Assembly (NCBI GenBank): GCA_025355725.1
Contig: JANXZC010000161.1
Span: 1 to 37,761 of the forward strand
DNA length: 37,761 nucleotides
DNA from: Syntrophus sp. (in: bacteria)
GTDB lineage: Bacteria; Desulfobacterota; Syntrophia; Syntrophales; UBA8958
Direction of reading: 5' to 3'
The notes under the pieces are model-generated. The model saw only the letters and a list, made by a program, of their open reading frames with translations. It did not search any database and was not told where the DNA came from. Shown here piece after piece: positions 9,401-17,885 of the stretch (the first letter of the stretch is position 1; every line of letters begins with the position of its first letter). The position numbers were made by a program, and so were the translations under genes.

Positions 9401-9672
9401 ACCCGGGCGGCCCCGGCGGAATCGCTTGTGCCGGATAGATACAGCATGTCGTCGAAGCCCGTCATCTTCTGCTCGATGATCTGGGTGACGCTGTTTTCCA
9501 CTGTTTCAGCGGAGGCTCCCGTATAGAAGGCGTCGATGGCGATGGACGGCGGGGCGATGGGGGGATATTGGGAGATAGGGAGGTTATAGATGGCCAATCC
9601 CCCCAGGACCATCATGACGATGGCGATGACCCAGGCGAAAACCGGACGATCCAGGAAGAATTTCGATAGCAT
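6421..9672 (-). CDS. RND multidrug efflux pump, inner-membrane subunit (HAE1 family, AcrB/MexB-like)
   Basis: This proton-driven drug/solute exporter of the inner membrane is about 1083 residues, slightly longer than AcrB (about 1049). It opens with the classic FFLDRPVFAWVIAI and has PPIAPPSIAIDAFYTGASAE and the TM4 proton-relay Asp pair in GLLVDDAIVVVENVERI. A second repeat after about residue 540 has FMRMPTSYIPDEDQGILF and TTKNAILIVQFA; its TM10 Lys is conserved. The C-terminus carries an extra charged stretch (KRRPGETDGSGG, FPSKRRKGETAG) beyond the last TM. The frame extends to a GTG at 9675, but GGAGG is 6 nt from the ATG at 9672, which I prefer. The gene sits 12 bp after the membrane fusion protein and is coupled to the outer-membrane factor. 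Confidence 0.97.
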   Translation of the reverse strand: MLSKFFLDRPVFAWVIAIVMMVLGGLAIYNLPISQYPPIAPPSIAIDAFYTGASAETVENSVTQIIEQKMTGFDDMLYLSGTSDSAGAARVELTFKPGTDPDLAWTKVQNKLQLAMTSLPEAVQRAGVTVSKSTRNYLIIVGLISEDGSMDGNDLRDYAQSNLEKVLARVPGVGEVQNFGSQYAMRVWLNPEKLTDYRLTVEDVILALKTYNVEVSAGQFGGVPAVKGQRLNTSIIVQNLLKTPAEFAAIPIRTNPDGAVVRVRDVGRTELGAESYDVEGFYNGKPSAALAIRQAPGANALDTADAVKKKLAEMSRYFPPGMKVVYPYDTTPFVRVAINEVVKTLFEAILLVFLVMWLFMGNLRATLIPTIAVPIVILGTFAVLGAFGFSINMLTMFAMVLAIGLLVDDAIVVVENVERIMCDEGLSPRDATAKSMEQITPALIGIGLVLAAVFGPMAFFPGSTGVIYRQFSVTIAASMLLSVVVALILTPVLCASLLKPVACGHQASENTVFFLRPLFRWFDRAFFGLRDRYLHVVGRVLSRKKRYMAVFIIIVICLGFLFMRMPTSYIPDEDQGILFAQILMPTGATMEQTQAVANEVQHYFREKEKEAVESCMTIAGIGFSGRAQNNGLVFIKLRDWHLRNRPDLRVKAVAGRAMGAFSRIRGALVFAFPPPPVIEMGNARGVDFQLLDRGGLGHTALMNARNQLLGMAAKDPRLVNVRPNGMEDVPQFRIDVDWEKTGAMGIPLSSIHNTIAAAFGGSYVNNFIQAGRVKKVYAQADAPYRMLPQHLEKLYVRNAAGQMTPFASFASTRWATGSPRLERFNGFPSLNIWGEPAPGRSSGEAMQAMEEITAKLPQGIGFDWSGLSFQERMAKSQAPLLYAFSILVIFLCLAALYESWPIPIAILLALPLGAIGGVIASSLRGMSNDVYFQIGLLTTLGLTTKNAILIVQFAKTRVEEGTGLIEATIEGAKLRFRPIVMTSLAFGFGVLPLALATGAGAGAMTAIGTGVLGGMITGTVLVVIFAPLFYVLIERLFGKRRPGETDGSGGAKTILQVLMEKFPSKRRKGETAGTTATNPMREA

Positions 9673-9684
9673 CACGGACCTCCG

Positions 9685-10893
9685 TCAGTTTGTTTTTGAC
9701 GACGGCGGGGCCGCCGGCTTGGCTTCCCCAACCGTTTTCCCCGCATTTTCGTCAAACGGAACGACCTTCACGGAGGCGCCGGGCTTCACCTTCTGCATCC
9801 CCTCGACGATCACCCGCTCGCCGGGGGCCAACCCCTCGGAAACAAGCCATTGATTCCCGATGGCGCGATCGATGGTGAGCATGCGTTGCTGGACCTTCCC
9901 CCCGGCATCGACAATAAGCGCGAGGGGGTTCCCCTTGGGATCCCGGGATACGGCCTGCTGGGGAACCAGGAGGGCGTCCTTGCTGACCCCTTCTTCCACT
10001 ACCGCCCGGACGAACATGCCGGGCAGGAGAATGCCCTTGGGATTGGGAAAGACAACCCGCAGGATCACAGATCCGGTGGTCGGGTCGACGGTGACGTCCC
10101 GGAATTGCAGTGCCCCTTCCCAGGGATATTTGGTGCCGTCTTCCAGAGTCAGGCGTACCTTTTCCCTGACCAGCCCGTTGCGATGGAGGTGGCCTTCGGC
10201 AACGCGGCGCCGCAGGCGCAGCCCTTCCGTAGAGGATTGGGGCACATCGACGTACATGGGGTCCAGTTGCTGAATTGTCGCCAAGGGCAGGGGCTGATTG
10301 GCCGTTACCAGGGCTCCTGCCGTGACGTTGGATTTACCGATGCGGCCCGAAATAGGGGCCGTGACGGATGTGTATTTCAGGTTGATGCTGGCCGTCTCGA
10401 CCGTCGCCTTCCAGAACAGGATGTCCGCCTGGTTCTGTTTCAAGGCCGCCGCCGCATCGTCGTATTCCTGCTGGCTGACCGCCTTATCGGCCACCAGTTC
10501 CCGCATGCGATCGGCCCTCAGCCGGATCGCCGACAGATTGGCCTCGGACCTGCCGAGGGCGGCCCGGGCATTGTCATGGACGGCATGGAAGTGAGCGGGG
10601 TCGATCTGAAAGAGGACTTGGCCGGCCTTGACATCGGCGCCCTCGGTAAACAAACGCTTCTGGATGATGCCCCCCACCTGGGGACGCACTTCGGCAATGA
10701 GATTGGCGGCGGTCCGGCCGGACAATTCTGTTGTGACCACCACCTGCTGCGGTTGAATTGTCACCACGGCTACTTCGGGAGTCCCGCCGGGCCCTTTACC
10801 GGTATTGGAAGGTTGCCCGCAACCGCCCAGAAGCAGGAATCCGGAAAGCAACACAGCGGAGGCGATTTGCTTGGTCTTGTTACTGATTTGCAT
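9685..10893 (-). CDS. RND efflux periplasmic adaptor / membrane fusion protein (AcrA/MexA family)
   Basis: This periplasmic lipoprotein bridges the RND pump and the outer-membrane channel. After a signal peptide with lipobox LLGGC come the beta-barrel/lipoyl halves: LSGRTAANLIAEVRPQVGG, then QKRLFTEGADVKAGQVLFQI, the standard AcrA lipoyl signature. A helical hairpin (residues about 100-165) and a second lipoyl half (TSVTAPISGRIGKSNV) follow. The C-terminal membrane-proximal domain ends with GERVIVEGMQKVKPG. The frame is open from a TTG at 10905, but GAGG is 6 nt from the ATG at 10893, giving 402 residues. The gene follows tetR by a short gap and precedes the pump by 12 bp. Confidence 0.95.
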   Translation of the reverse strand: MQISNKTKQIASAVLLSGFLLLGGCGQPSNTGKGPGGTPEVAVVTIQPQQVVVTTELSGRTAANLIAEVRPQVGGIIQKRLFTEGADVKAGQVLFQIDPAHFHAVHDNARAALGRSEANLSAIRLRADRMRELVADKAVSQQEYDDAAAALKQNQADILFWKATVETASINLKYTSVTAPISGRIGKSNVTAGALVTANQPLPLATIQQLDPMYVDVPQSSTEGLRLRRRVAEGHLHRNGLVREKVRLTLEDGTKYPWEGALQFRDVTVDPTTGSVILRVVFPNPKGILLPGMFVRAVVEEGVSKDALLVPQQAVSRDPKGNPLALIVDAGGKVQQRMLTIDRAIGNQWLVSEGLAPGERVIVEGMQKVKPGASVKVVPFDENAGKTVGEAKPAAPPSSKTN

Positions 10894-10929
10894 GCGGCAC
10901 CTCAATCATAAAATAAATATAACATGGGA

Positions 10930-11505
10930 TCACCTCTTGACGGCGTCCCAGCAGGCCTCCGTAGTCTGCCGGATCAAGGCCTCATCCAGGGTGACGAAGC
11001 CGAGAATATGATCCCGCACCAGGAAGATCAACGGGGCGATGGTGAGGGAAAAAAGAGCAATGACGGGGATGTCTTTGACAACATGGTCGGCGATGGCCTC
11101 TTCAAAAAGGGCCATGAAGATGCCGTTGGGGCCCGTCTTGCCCAATAATCTGTCCCTCCGCATGGAGATGCCGTACGGAGAATTCATAAACTGTTCAATA
11201 TAGCGAAAACTAAGAGGATTTTCTATGAGAAACCGGAGGATCTTACCGGTGAGGTACAGAAATCGTTCCCGGATAGGTCCCGCGGTGGGAAATCCTGCCC
11301 GGATCGTCCCGACAATTTTATTTTCCAGTTCTTTAAAAAGCTCGGTGATCAGCTCATCCTTCCCGGCAAAGTAGAGATATATGGTTCCTACTGCCACGTT
11401 TGCCTTGGCGGCGATCATGGACATGGGAACCCGATGGAAACCCTGCTCCGCCAAGAGTTTCATGGCCACGGTCATGATTTCGGTGCGCTTATCTAAACAC
11501 TGCAT
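10930..11505 (-). CDS. TetR/AcrR-family transcriptional repressor of the efflux operon
   Basis: This 191-residue regulator has an N-terminal helix-turn-helix at about residues 8-54: IMTVAMKLLAEQGFHRVPMS, then IAAKANVAVGTIYLYFAGKDELI. The latter is the canonical TetR recognition helix with G-T-x-Y-x-Y-F and K-x-x-L. The C-terminal ligand-binding half is divergent, as usual. It is the first gene of the minus-strand operon with the adaptor, pump and channel. The perfect 30-bp palindrome at 11520-11549, immediately upstream of the start, is the probable operator. One site there could autoregulate the repressor and control the whole pump operon. The inducer is unknown. Confidence 0.92.
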   Translation of the reverse strand: MQCLDKRTEIMTVAMKLLAEQGFHRVPMSMIAAKANVAVGTIYLYFAGKDELITELFKELENKIVGTIRAGFPTAGPIRERFLYLTGKILRFLIENPLSFRYIEQFMNSPYGISMRRDRLLGKTGPNGIFMALFEEAIADHVVKDIPVIALFSLTIAPLIFLVRDHILGFVTLDEALIRQTTEACWDAVKR

Positions 11506-11519
11506 GATTCAATCCCTCG

Positions 11520-11549
11520 GCGAAATGAATGAACGTTCATTCATTTCGC
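11520..11549. promoter_or_regulatory. Perfect 30-bp palindrome, probable TetR operator
   Basis: Bases 11520-11549 form an uninterrupted inverted repeat centred between 11534 and 11535. The core reads TGAATGAACGTTCATTCA, with GCGAAA on the left and TTTCGC on the right. It begins 15 bp upstream of the tetR start codon, where such operators normally lie. TGAATG/CATTCA half-sites resemble those of known TetR/AcrR and FadR-like repressors. It follows the end of the metallophosphoesterase gene by about 50 bp, so weak terminator activity is also possible, but there is no T-run. Confidence 0.8.
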
Positions 11550-11597
11550 TGCTCCTATATCAGGCACACCTTGCTGTCAAGCATTTTTGTGTGTTAT

Positions 11598-13268
11598 TTA
11601 TTCATCCCGCTGGAGGTAAGACCTGATCTTCTGGCGCATGGCTTCGGGGAGTTTGATACCGATGGCCTTGATGCGGCTTTCGTATTTCTCGAAGGAGCGG
11701 GTGTGCTGGGAGGTGTTGATGAAGATCTTGAAGTAGGAACGGATGCTTCCCTCCAATTCGGACCGGAACTCCATGTCCCCGTTGAGGAGATCCTCTACCG
11801 GGGCGATTACCCGGTAATTGATGGGGCGGCAAATGGCCCGGTAGGCCACGAAACGCTGGGTCATGTCGCATTCGTAATTCTTCTCCCGGATGGATTTTTC
11901 CACCACCCCCAGGTCAATGCAGTCCATGATCTGAAAGGCGTATTCCGGCCTAAGGACCTCATCGAGGATGACCTGGGCCTTCCGGTATTGTTCGCACTCG
12001 TTAAGATCGACTTTCCCCTCGGGATCGCAACGGATGTAGAGGACAAAATCGATGTCCGATCCGGTCTGGCAGAGGCCCATATTGGTCGAGCCCACTACGT
12101 CCATGCCGATGTCGTCCTCGATCCGGTCTTCAATGAGGCGTGCCACCTCCTCCATCTTATCCAGGCGATCTTCCGTTTCCTCCGTCTGGAACATCCGGTA
12201 GAACTGCTTGATGTCTTTATAGAGCTGGATCTCCGGAATGTGGGAAAACTTTTTGACCTTCATGTCGAAATTCTCACCCGCCTTCAGGGCATTGTACCGC
12301 TCCCGGTCGATGATCTTTTCGATCCATCGCCCCTGCTCCCGGTAATAATCGGCAATATCGTAGACCCGGTCCTCCACCAGTTTTTTGAAGACGACCTTCC
12401 GAATTACCCGGTCTTCGATTTCCAGGACATAGAAGCACCCCCCCTCCGACACCCCGCCGGTCAGGAGGGTAACCTCGCCGAAGTTGGAGGGATTCAGGTG
12501 GATCGTCCCCTCACTGACCTGAAATCCCCAGTCGCCGTGAATATGTCCGGTCAGGCAGGCCAGGACGGGCTGATTGTCACAGAAATTGCGCAGGGCCGGA
12601 GAACCGGAGGTGCCGAACTGGGTAACCCGGTCATGGATGCCGTGGGCTGGCTGGTGGGTGACGACGATATCGGGATTCGCGCCCTTGAAAAAGGTGAACA
12701 TCTCATTCACGCTGTCCGCAATGCCGATGCCGCTGCGGTAGGGCACCACATAACGCTGGGGAATGCCGGGTGTCCAGGTATCCGCCCCGCCGTAACCGGC
12801 AATTTTCAGGCCTTCGACGTCGTAGCTGTGGAGGTGCAAGTCCCGATCATGGAGGGAAGTGTATTTAAGATCCATGTCATAGTTTCCCGGCAAGCAGAAG
12901 ACCGGGGTCTTCTGCTTGAACGCCATGATGTTCTCCATGACCTTGTATTTCTGCTGTAGCACCCGACGGGCACGGATGGTGTACTGTTGGTATTTTGTCC
13001 CCTGCTCTTCGATGTCGGCGGAAATATCCGGCATTTCCAGCAGCTCGTCCACAAAATCCTCGATGAGCATCCCCTCCTTGCCCATCCGGAGGCGCAGGCC
13101 GTGTAAGAATGATTGCAATTCGTGGTAGTTGATGGCCGTGTTCATGTGGTAGAAGGGGATGTCGATAAGATCTCCGGAGATGATGTACATATCGGCTACG
13201 GTCTCCGACAGGAGGGTTTTGACCCGCTCAAAGGCACCATGAATATCGGCGGCGTAGATAATTCTCAT
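11598..13268 (-). CDS. Calcineurin-like metallophosphoesterase fused to a Pol-beta-type nucleotidyltransferase domain
   Basis: This is a 556-residue, apparently two-domain protein. Residues 1 to about 290 have the metallophosphoesterase motifs in order: AADIHG (7-11, DxH), SGDLID (31-36), LPGNYD (about 125-130, with Tyr where His is usual), VVTHQPAHG (about 200) and TGHIHGDWG (about 240). A charged helical linker follows. Around residues 392-407 is VVGSTNMGLCQTGSDIDF, the Pol-beta nucleotidyltransferase signature (GS ... DxD), with YRKAQVILDEV and a helical tail to the end. GAGG lies 9 nt before the ATG. Substrates cannot be deduced; a coupled transfer and removal of a nucleotide on RNA or a small molecule is speculation. 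It is not obviously in an operon with the efflux genes. Confidence 0.85.
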   Translation of the reverse strand: MRIIYAADIHGAFERVKTLLSETVADMYIISGDLIDIPFYHMNTAINYHELQSFLHGLRLRMGKEGMLIEDFVDELLEMPDISADIEEQGTKYQQYTIRARRVLQQKYKVMENIMAFKQKTPVFCLPGNYDMDLKYTSLHDRDLHLHSYDVEGLKIAGYGGADTWTPGIPQRYVVPYRSGIGIADSVNEMFTFFKGANPDIVVTHQPAHGIHDRVTQFGTSGSPALRNFCDNQPVLACLTGHIHGDWGFQVSEGTIHLNPSNFGEVTLLTGGVSEGGCFYVLEIEDRVIRKVVFKKLVEDRVYDIADYYREQGRWIEKIIDRERYNALKAGENFDMKVKKFSHIPEIQLYKDIKQFYRMFQTEETEDRLDKMEEVARLIEDRIEDDIGMDVVGSTNMGLCQTGSDIDFVLYIRCDPEGKVDLNECEQYRKAQVILDEVLRPEYAFQIMDCIDLGVVEKSIREKNYECDMTQRFVAYRAICRPINYRVIAPVEDLLNGDMEFRSELEGSIRSYFKIFINTSQHTRSFEKYESRIKAIGIKLPEAMRQKIRSYLQRDE

Positions 13269-13395
13269 TCAGGGATACCTCTAAACAAATGACGCATTCG
13301 CAAAAAGCCAAAATACTGTCCTTCCCCGTTCCGGGGAGTGACAATAACCTGATTACAAAATATCGCCACAGCCAATGCCCACTGGTTACTGCTCA

Positions 13396-14856
13396 CTAAT
13401 CCTGTCGTCTGTGGGCGGTTGCATATGCAGATACATGATGGATTGCCCGCATGGCGTCTGCCAGCACGTCAAAAACAGGAATTCCTCTTTCTAAAAAGGC
13501 CCTTCTTGCCCGTCGGAGCAGTTCTTCCACATCCATATCTTTCTCCCCTCTTCTTGGATTGGGAAGGACTACCACCACGGGTTTTCCGGTGATATCGGTT
13601 ACTTCTCTTGCGGCAGCGGCCATTTCGAGATAAGGGGTGATTTCCTGGAAAGACTTCACGCCCATCAGGGTGCTCAGGGCCTTGAAATGATAGAGCAGGG
13701 GCGCCTGGATCTGGATATCCACCCGCTCATCTTTTGCCGCCTGGATCAATGCCTCCCGGATCATGCGCGGGGCAACATAGGGATTGGCGATATCGATAGG
13801 ATTGGCGGCGCTGGATCCGGGTTTAGGCAAACAGGATAATACGGCCTCATAAACATCTCCCTCTAGATGGGGAAGGGACAGACCGTAAGCTTCCGCCATG
13901 TCGCAGGCAGCCACACCCAGGGCGCCGCCCCCGCCGGCAACGGTGATTCCCCGGTAAATCCGGGGGGGCAGCAGGGAAAAAGCGAGGCAGGTCTGAGCCA
14001 TTTCTTCGAGGCTCTGGACCTGAATCGCCCCCGCCTGGCGGAGGGCTGCTTCCCAGATAACCCGGCTTCCTCCCATAGAGGCGGTATGGCTTGTTACCGC
14101 CCGTTGCCCCGCCTCCGACAGCCCACCCTTATAAACGACGACGGGTTTGACCGCCGATGTTTCCCGAAGGGCCCTGAGGAATCGCTCCCCGTCTTCCACC
14201 CCCTCCACATACAGGGCTACGATGCCCGTTTCGTCGTCGTCTTTGAAATACTCCAGCAACTCCGTCTCCCGCAGGTCGGCGCCGTTGCCAAAACTGACCA
14301 TCTTGCTGAAGTGGACGCCTGTCCAAGGGCCCATGAAGGCAAAATCTATAGACATGCCTCCACTCTGGGAAATGAAGGCGACGGGACCGCTCTCTCTGGA
14401 CAGGTCCGGTCCGGGAAGCATGGTGAGCCCGCTACGGGGACAATAAATGCCGAAACAATTAGGACCGATGACTCGAATCCCTCTGCGGGCTATGGTGCGA
14501 ATCTCGTCTTCCAGGGCAACGCCATCCGGCGTTCCTAACTCCCGAAAACCGGAGGAAATGATTTCGGCCCCCAGGGCCCCCTTTGCCAGGCATTGTTCCA
14601 GGGTTTCCGGTACCTGCGATGCGGCCACGGCAATAATCGCAAAATCTATATTCCCGGAGATTTCATCGATACTTCGACATATTTTCCTCCCCAGTATTTC
14701 CCCTCCCCGGGGATTGACGGGGATAAGCTCTCCCTCAAAACCCATGGATAAAAGCGAAAGAAAAATTCCCCGGCCGAAGCCGAAACCCTCCGTCGATACC
14801 CCGGCAACAGCGACGCGGCGGGGATGAAAAATCCGTTCGAGATCTTTATGCAACAC
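13396..14856 (-). CDS. CoA-binding protein, ADP-forming acetyl/acyl-CoA synthetase alpha-type subunit
   Basis: This 486-residue protein is related to succinyl-CoA synthetase alpha and the NDP-forming acyl-CoA synthetases. It starts with a CoA-binding Rossmann domain (HPRRVAVAGVST, then GFEGELIPVNPRG) and has IGPNCFGIYCP. The ligase-CoA domains follow (GPVAFISQSGGMS, GNGADLRETELLEYF), and SHTASMGG at about residue 255 contains the phospho-His position of this family. The ATP-grasp (beta) domain found fused or adjacent in many homologues is absent here and from the neighbouring genes. The enzyme may work with a beta subunit encoded elsewhere. The GTG start at 14856 is supported by GAGGT about 8 nt upstream. 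It would act in acyl-CoA/ATP interconversion during fermentation or syntrophy. Confidence 0.85.
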   Translation of the reverse strand: MLHKDLERIFHPRRVAVAGVSTEGFGFGRGIFLSLLSMGFEGELIPVNPRGGEILGRKICRSIDEISGNIDFAIIAVAASQVPETLEQCLAKGALGAEIISSGFRELGTPDGVALEDEIRTIARRGIRVIGPNCFGIYCPRSGLTMLPGPDLSRESGPVAFISQSGGMSIDFAFMGPWTGVHFSKMVSFGNGADLRETELLEYFKDDDETGIVALYVEGVEDGERFLRALRETSAVKPVVVYKGGLSEAGQRAVTSHTASMGGSRVIWEAALRQAGAIQVQSLEEMAQTCLAFSLLPPRIYRGITVAGGGGALGVAACDMAEAYGLSLPHLEGDVYEAVLSCLPKPGSSAANPIDIANPYVAPRMIREALIQAAKDERVDIQIQAPLLYHFKALSTLMGVKSFQEITPYLEMAAAAREVTDITGKPVVVVLPNPRRGEKDMDVEELLRRARRAFLERGIPVFDVLADAMRAIHHVSAYATAHRRQD

Positions 14857-15004
14857 GGCAGATTACCTCATTGAGTCATGGTTTGACAGCGTTCATTGGC
14901 ATATAGCGAAGTGACGACGATACTTCAAGAAAAAATTAAGGAACGACCAAGATACAAAAAACATCTTGACAATGAAATGATGCGACATTATGAAGCGCCA
15001 TTAA

Positions 15005-15965
<961 letters not shown>

Positions 15966-15990
15966 AGGGGACATAGGCCGTTGGCCGTAT

Positions 15991-16860
15991 TCAAGGGGCA
16001 GACTTGAAGGCGGGCTGTTGCCTTTTGGGCGAGTGGGAGCCGAAGCGGGTATAGATGACGGCACCCAGACCCATCATCAGGGCAAGGACCTTGACCATCC
16101 AACCTATGTAGGGTATCCAGCCGATTAACCACAAGACGACCAGCCCCCAGAATGTTTCCCTGATAATGTGCTGGGGAGGTCTCTTAAACAATGCATATAG
16201 TTTTTGCCCGAGAATCTGGGACATGGCGATGAAACCCAGCAGCCCCGCGGAAACAATCAGGATCATCTCCAAAGGTATCAGCACAATGCCGATGACGGAG
16301 ACGGTCAACAAAATAGCCAATGGTACAACCAACACCATTCCCAGAAGGCCCCAGAGGGTAATCTTTACAGTTTCTTCCTGAATGGAAGCCGCAATGACCC
16401 TGACGGGTTTGGGTATCAGGACTACAATCAGGACGGCAATGATCAATACGCTGAAGAAGATGGTAAGGGAAATAATTGCGAATACCCAAGACCAACCTTC
16501 CCATTCACCACTTAAAACTGTGGTGATAGCGTCTGAGATGTTTGAGGAGTTAATCGCCGTGATCGTTCCCTGAACCTCCGCCCCCTTACCCCTGACAATG
16601 ACGCCGCCTATGGTTAAGATATTCCCTTTGACCACGGCCTTTCTGGTCAGAACAATGGATTTGTTAATAGCAATAACGTTTCCCTCGACAGTCCCTGAGA
16701 CCGTGATCTGGCCGTTAATTGCCAAGACATGATTTATCCGCACCCCTTCTTCAATCGTGATGTCCTCTCCGATTTTGAAGATCGTAGCGTTTTCCGCCTG
16801 GACGTTAGCGGCAAAGGCGACGGTTGAAATCAGCATGATTGCGACAAACACTTTTTTCAT
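15991..16860 (-). CDS. Exported bactofilin-like (polymer-forming) domain plus multi-pass membrane protein
   Basis: This protein is about 289 residues from the ATG at 16860 (MKKVFVAIMLISTVAFAANVQA, signal peptide, split as MKKVFVAIML and ISTVAFAANVQA). AGGG lies 9 nt upstream. The frame extends 12 codons further, but without a ribosome binding site. Residues about 25-110 contain a bactofilin-like beta-repeat (VLAINGQITVSGTVEGNVIA, then GNILTIGGVIVRGKG), predicted to be outside the cytoplasm. The rest has roughly five hydrophobic segments, with a Leu/Val/Ile-rich region from about 130 to 275 and a basic Gln/Lys tail. Proteins with this layout are common in anaerobes and are usually annotated only as polymer-forming cytoskeletal or hypothetical membrane proteins. 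The function is unknown. Confidence 0.8.
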   Translation of the reverse strand: MKKVFVAIMLISTVAFAANVQAENATIFKIGEDITIEEGVRINHVLAINGQITVSGTVEGNVIAINKSIVLTRKAVVKGNILTIGGVIVRGKGAEVQGTITAINSSNISDAITTVLSGEWEGWSWVFAIISLTIFFSVLIIAVLIVVLIPKPVRVIAASIQEETVKITLWGLLGMVLVVPLAILLTVSVIGIVLIPLEMILIVSAGLLGFIAMSQILGQKLYALFKRPPQHIIRETFWGLVVLWLIGWIPYIGWMVKVLALMMGLGAVIYTRFGSHSPKRQQPAFKSAP

Positions 16861-17219
16861 TTCACTATCCCTTTGACATCTCCGACGAGCAAACATTCCC
16901 TGTATTAATCAGGAACCTTTTAACTGCAAACCTGCTTATATTTTGTTTGGACTACTATCGGAAAGGCTTGCGGCTGTCAATCATAAAATCATGAAATTAT
17001 TTCGATTGCTGAAAAATATCCCACTTTATGTTCTATAGTAATATTATTCTAAAAAAATCTTGATTTTTTGCCTGCTGTCTTGTATCAATAGCAACAGATT
17101 AGGGCTGGTATAAAAGGCGTGTTATCAAACAAGTTACATATGATTAACCTCGTAGTAAATGAAACAAAGGGATACAGGCCATGAACAGCATTATCTTAAA
17201 TAATTGAGGAGGAAGAAAA
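16861..17219. other. 359-bp AT-rich divergent intergenic region
   Basis: This spacer separates the minus-strand bactofilin-like gene from the plus-strand LuxR gene and should hold both promoters. The middle part is very AT-rich and includes an 18-bp near-palindrome, AAAAAATC TT GATTTTTT, at 17052-17069. No clear -35/-10 pair or sigma-54 site stood out. No coding frame is convincing. The strong ribosome binding site GAGGAGGAAG precedes the LuxR gene. Confidence 0.4.
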
Positions 17220-17798
17220 ATGATTCGTAAAGGTCAAGAAGAAACGGAGAAGAAGGGTGAGGAAAGAGTAGCGGAGCTGCTCAGGGTTAATAAAGCACTG
17301 GAACAGCAAAACGCAGAGAAAAAGGTCGCTGAGGAGGCCCTGAAGAGACGGGAAATGGAACTGGAGGCTACCGCCAAATCTCTCGAAGAACTCAATGCCG
17401 CTCTCAAGGTGCTGTTGAAGCATCGGGAGGATGACAAGAACGAAGTCGGGGTCAGAGTTATCGCCAATGTCAAGGAACTGGTCCTGCCTTATGTCGGGAA
17501 ACTTAAGTCCACCCCCTTGAATGAAACCCAGGCGATTCTGGTGGATATCATCGATATGCACCTTGGAGAAATCATATCTCCTTTCCTCATGAAGCTGACC
17601 TCGACGTACCTGGGTTTCACTCCCAAAGAAATTCAGGTGGCCAGCCTCATCAGAGATGCGAAGAAGACCAAGGAAATCGCTACGATCATGAATGTTTCCA
17701 AGAGCGCCATTGATCTGCACCGGAATCACATCCGGAACAAGCTTGGTTTAAATAACAAGAAGGTTAATCTTCGTTCTTATCTGTCTTCGCTGCCGTAG
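17220..17798 (+). CDS. Small LuxR-type HTH regulator with coiled-coil N-terminus
   Basis: This is a 192-residue cytoplasmic DNA-binding protein. Residues 1 to about 75 are almost all charged heptad sequence (EETEKKGEERVAELLRVNKA and similar), predicted to be a long coiled coil. A linker follows, and the C-terminal LuxR/GerE helix-turn-helix starts near residue 130: YLGFTPKEIQVASLIRDAKK, then TKEIATIMNVSKSAIDLHRN, then HIRNKLGL. There is no receiver or PAS domain, although the coiled coil resembles the linker after PAS domains in longer relatives. It may be a domain-reduced form that senses through a partner or dimerisation. It is followed by a strong hairpin. Target genes cannot be assigned. 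Confidence 0.88.
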   Translation: MIRKGQEETEKKGEERVAELLRVNKALEQQNAEKKVAEEALKRREMELEATAKSLEELNAALKVLLKHREDDKNEVGVRVIANVKELVLPYVGKLKSTPLNETQAILVDIIDMHLGEIISPFLMKLTSTYLGFTPKEIQVASLIRDAKKTKEIATIMNVSKSAIDLHRNHIRNKLGLNNKKVNLRSYLSSLP

Positions 17799-17836
17799 AC
17801 GAATTGTCGGCGCTTTTTCGGGGAAGTTGGAAGATC

Positions 17837-17885
17837 GGCAGACCCAGGTGTCTGCGGTTGTTATCTCCGCAGAGCCGGGTCTGCC
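17837..17885 (+). terminator. Two-tier GC-rich hairpin after the LuxR gene
   Basis: The outer arms are GGCAGACCC (17837-17845) and GGGTCTGCC (17877-17885). The inner arms are TCTGCGG (17851-17857) and CCGCAGA (17867-17873) around a 9-nt loop. It lies about 40 bp after the LuxR stop codon. A short pyrimidine stretch follows but no clean T-run, so it may be a terminator or a stable 3' RNA end. Confidence 0.5.

Noticed and set aside
9850-10911. A 353-codon plus-strand frame opposite the membrane fusion protein
   Set aside because: It is a shadow caused by GC-rich codon bias in the AcrA-like gene; there are no domain features.
11529-12959. A 476-codon open frame on the plus strand
   Set aside because: It is the antisense of the metallophosphoesterase-nucleotidyltransferase gene, which has clear family motifs; the plus frame has none.
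13300-13395. Possible small gene or element between the phosphoesterase and CoA-binding genes
   Set aside because: It is short, has no open frame with a ribosome binding site, and reads like ordinary intergenic sequence.
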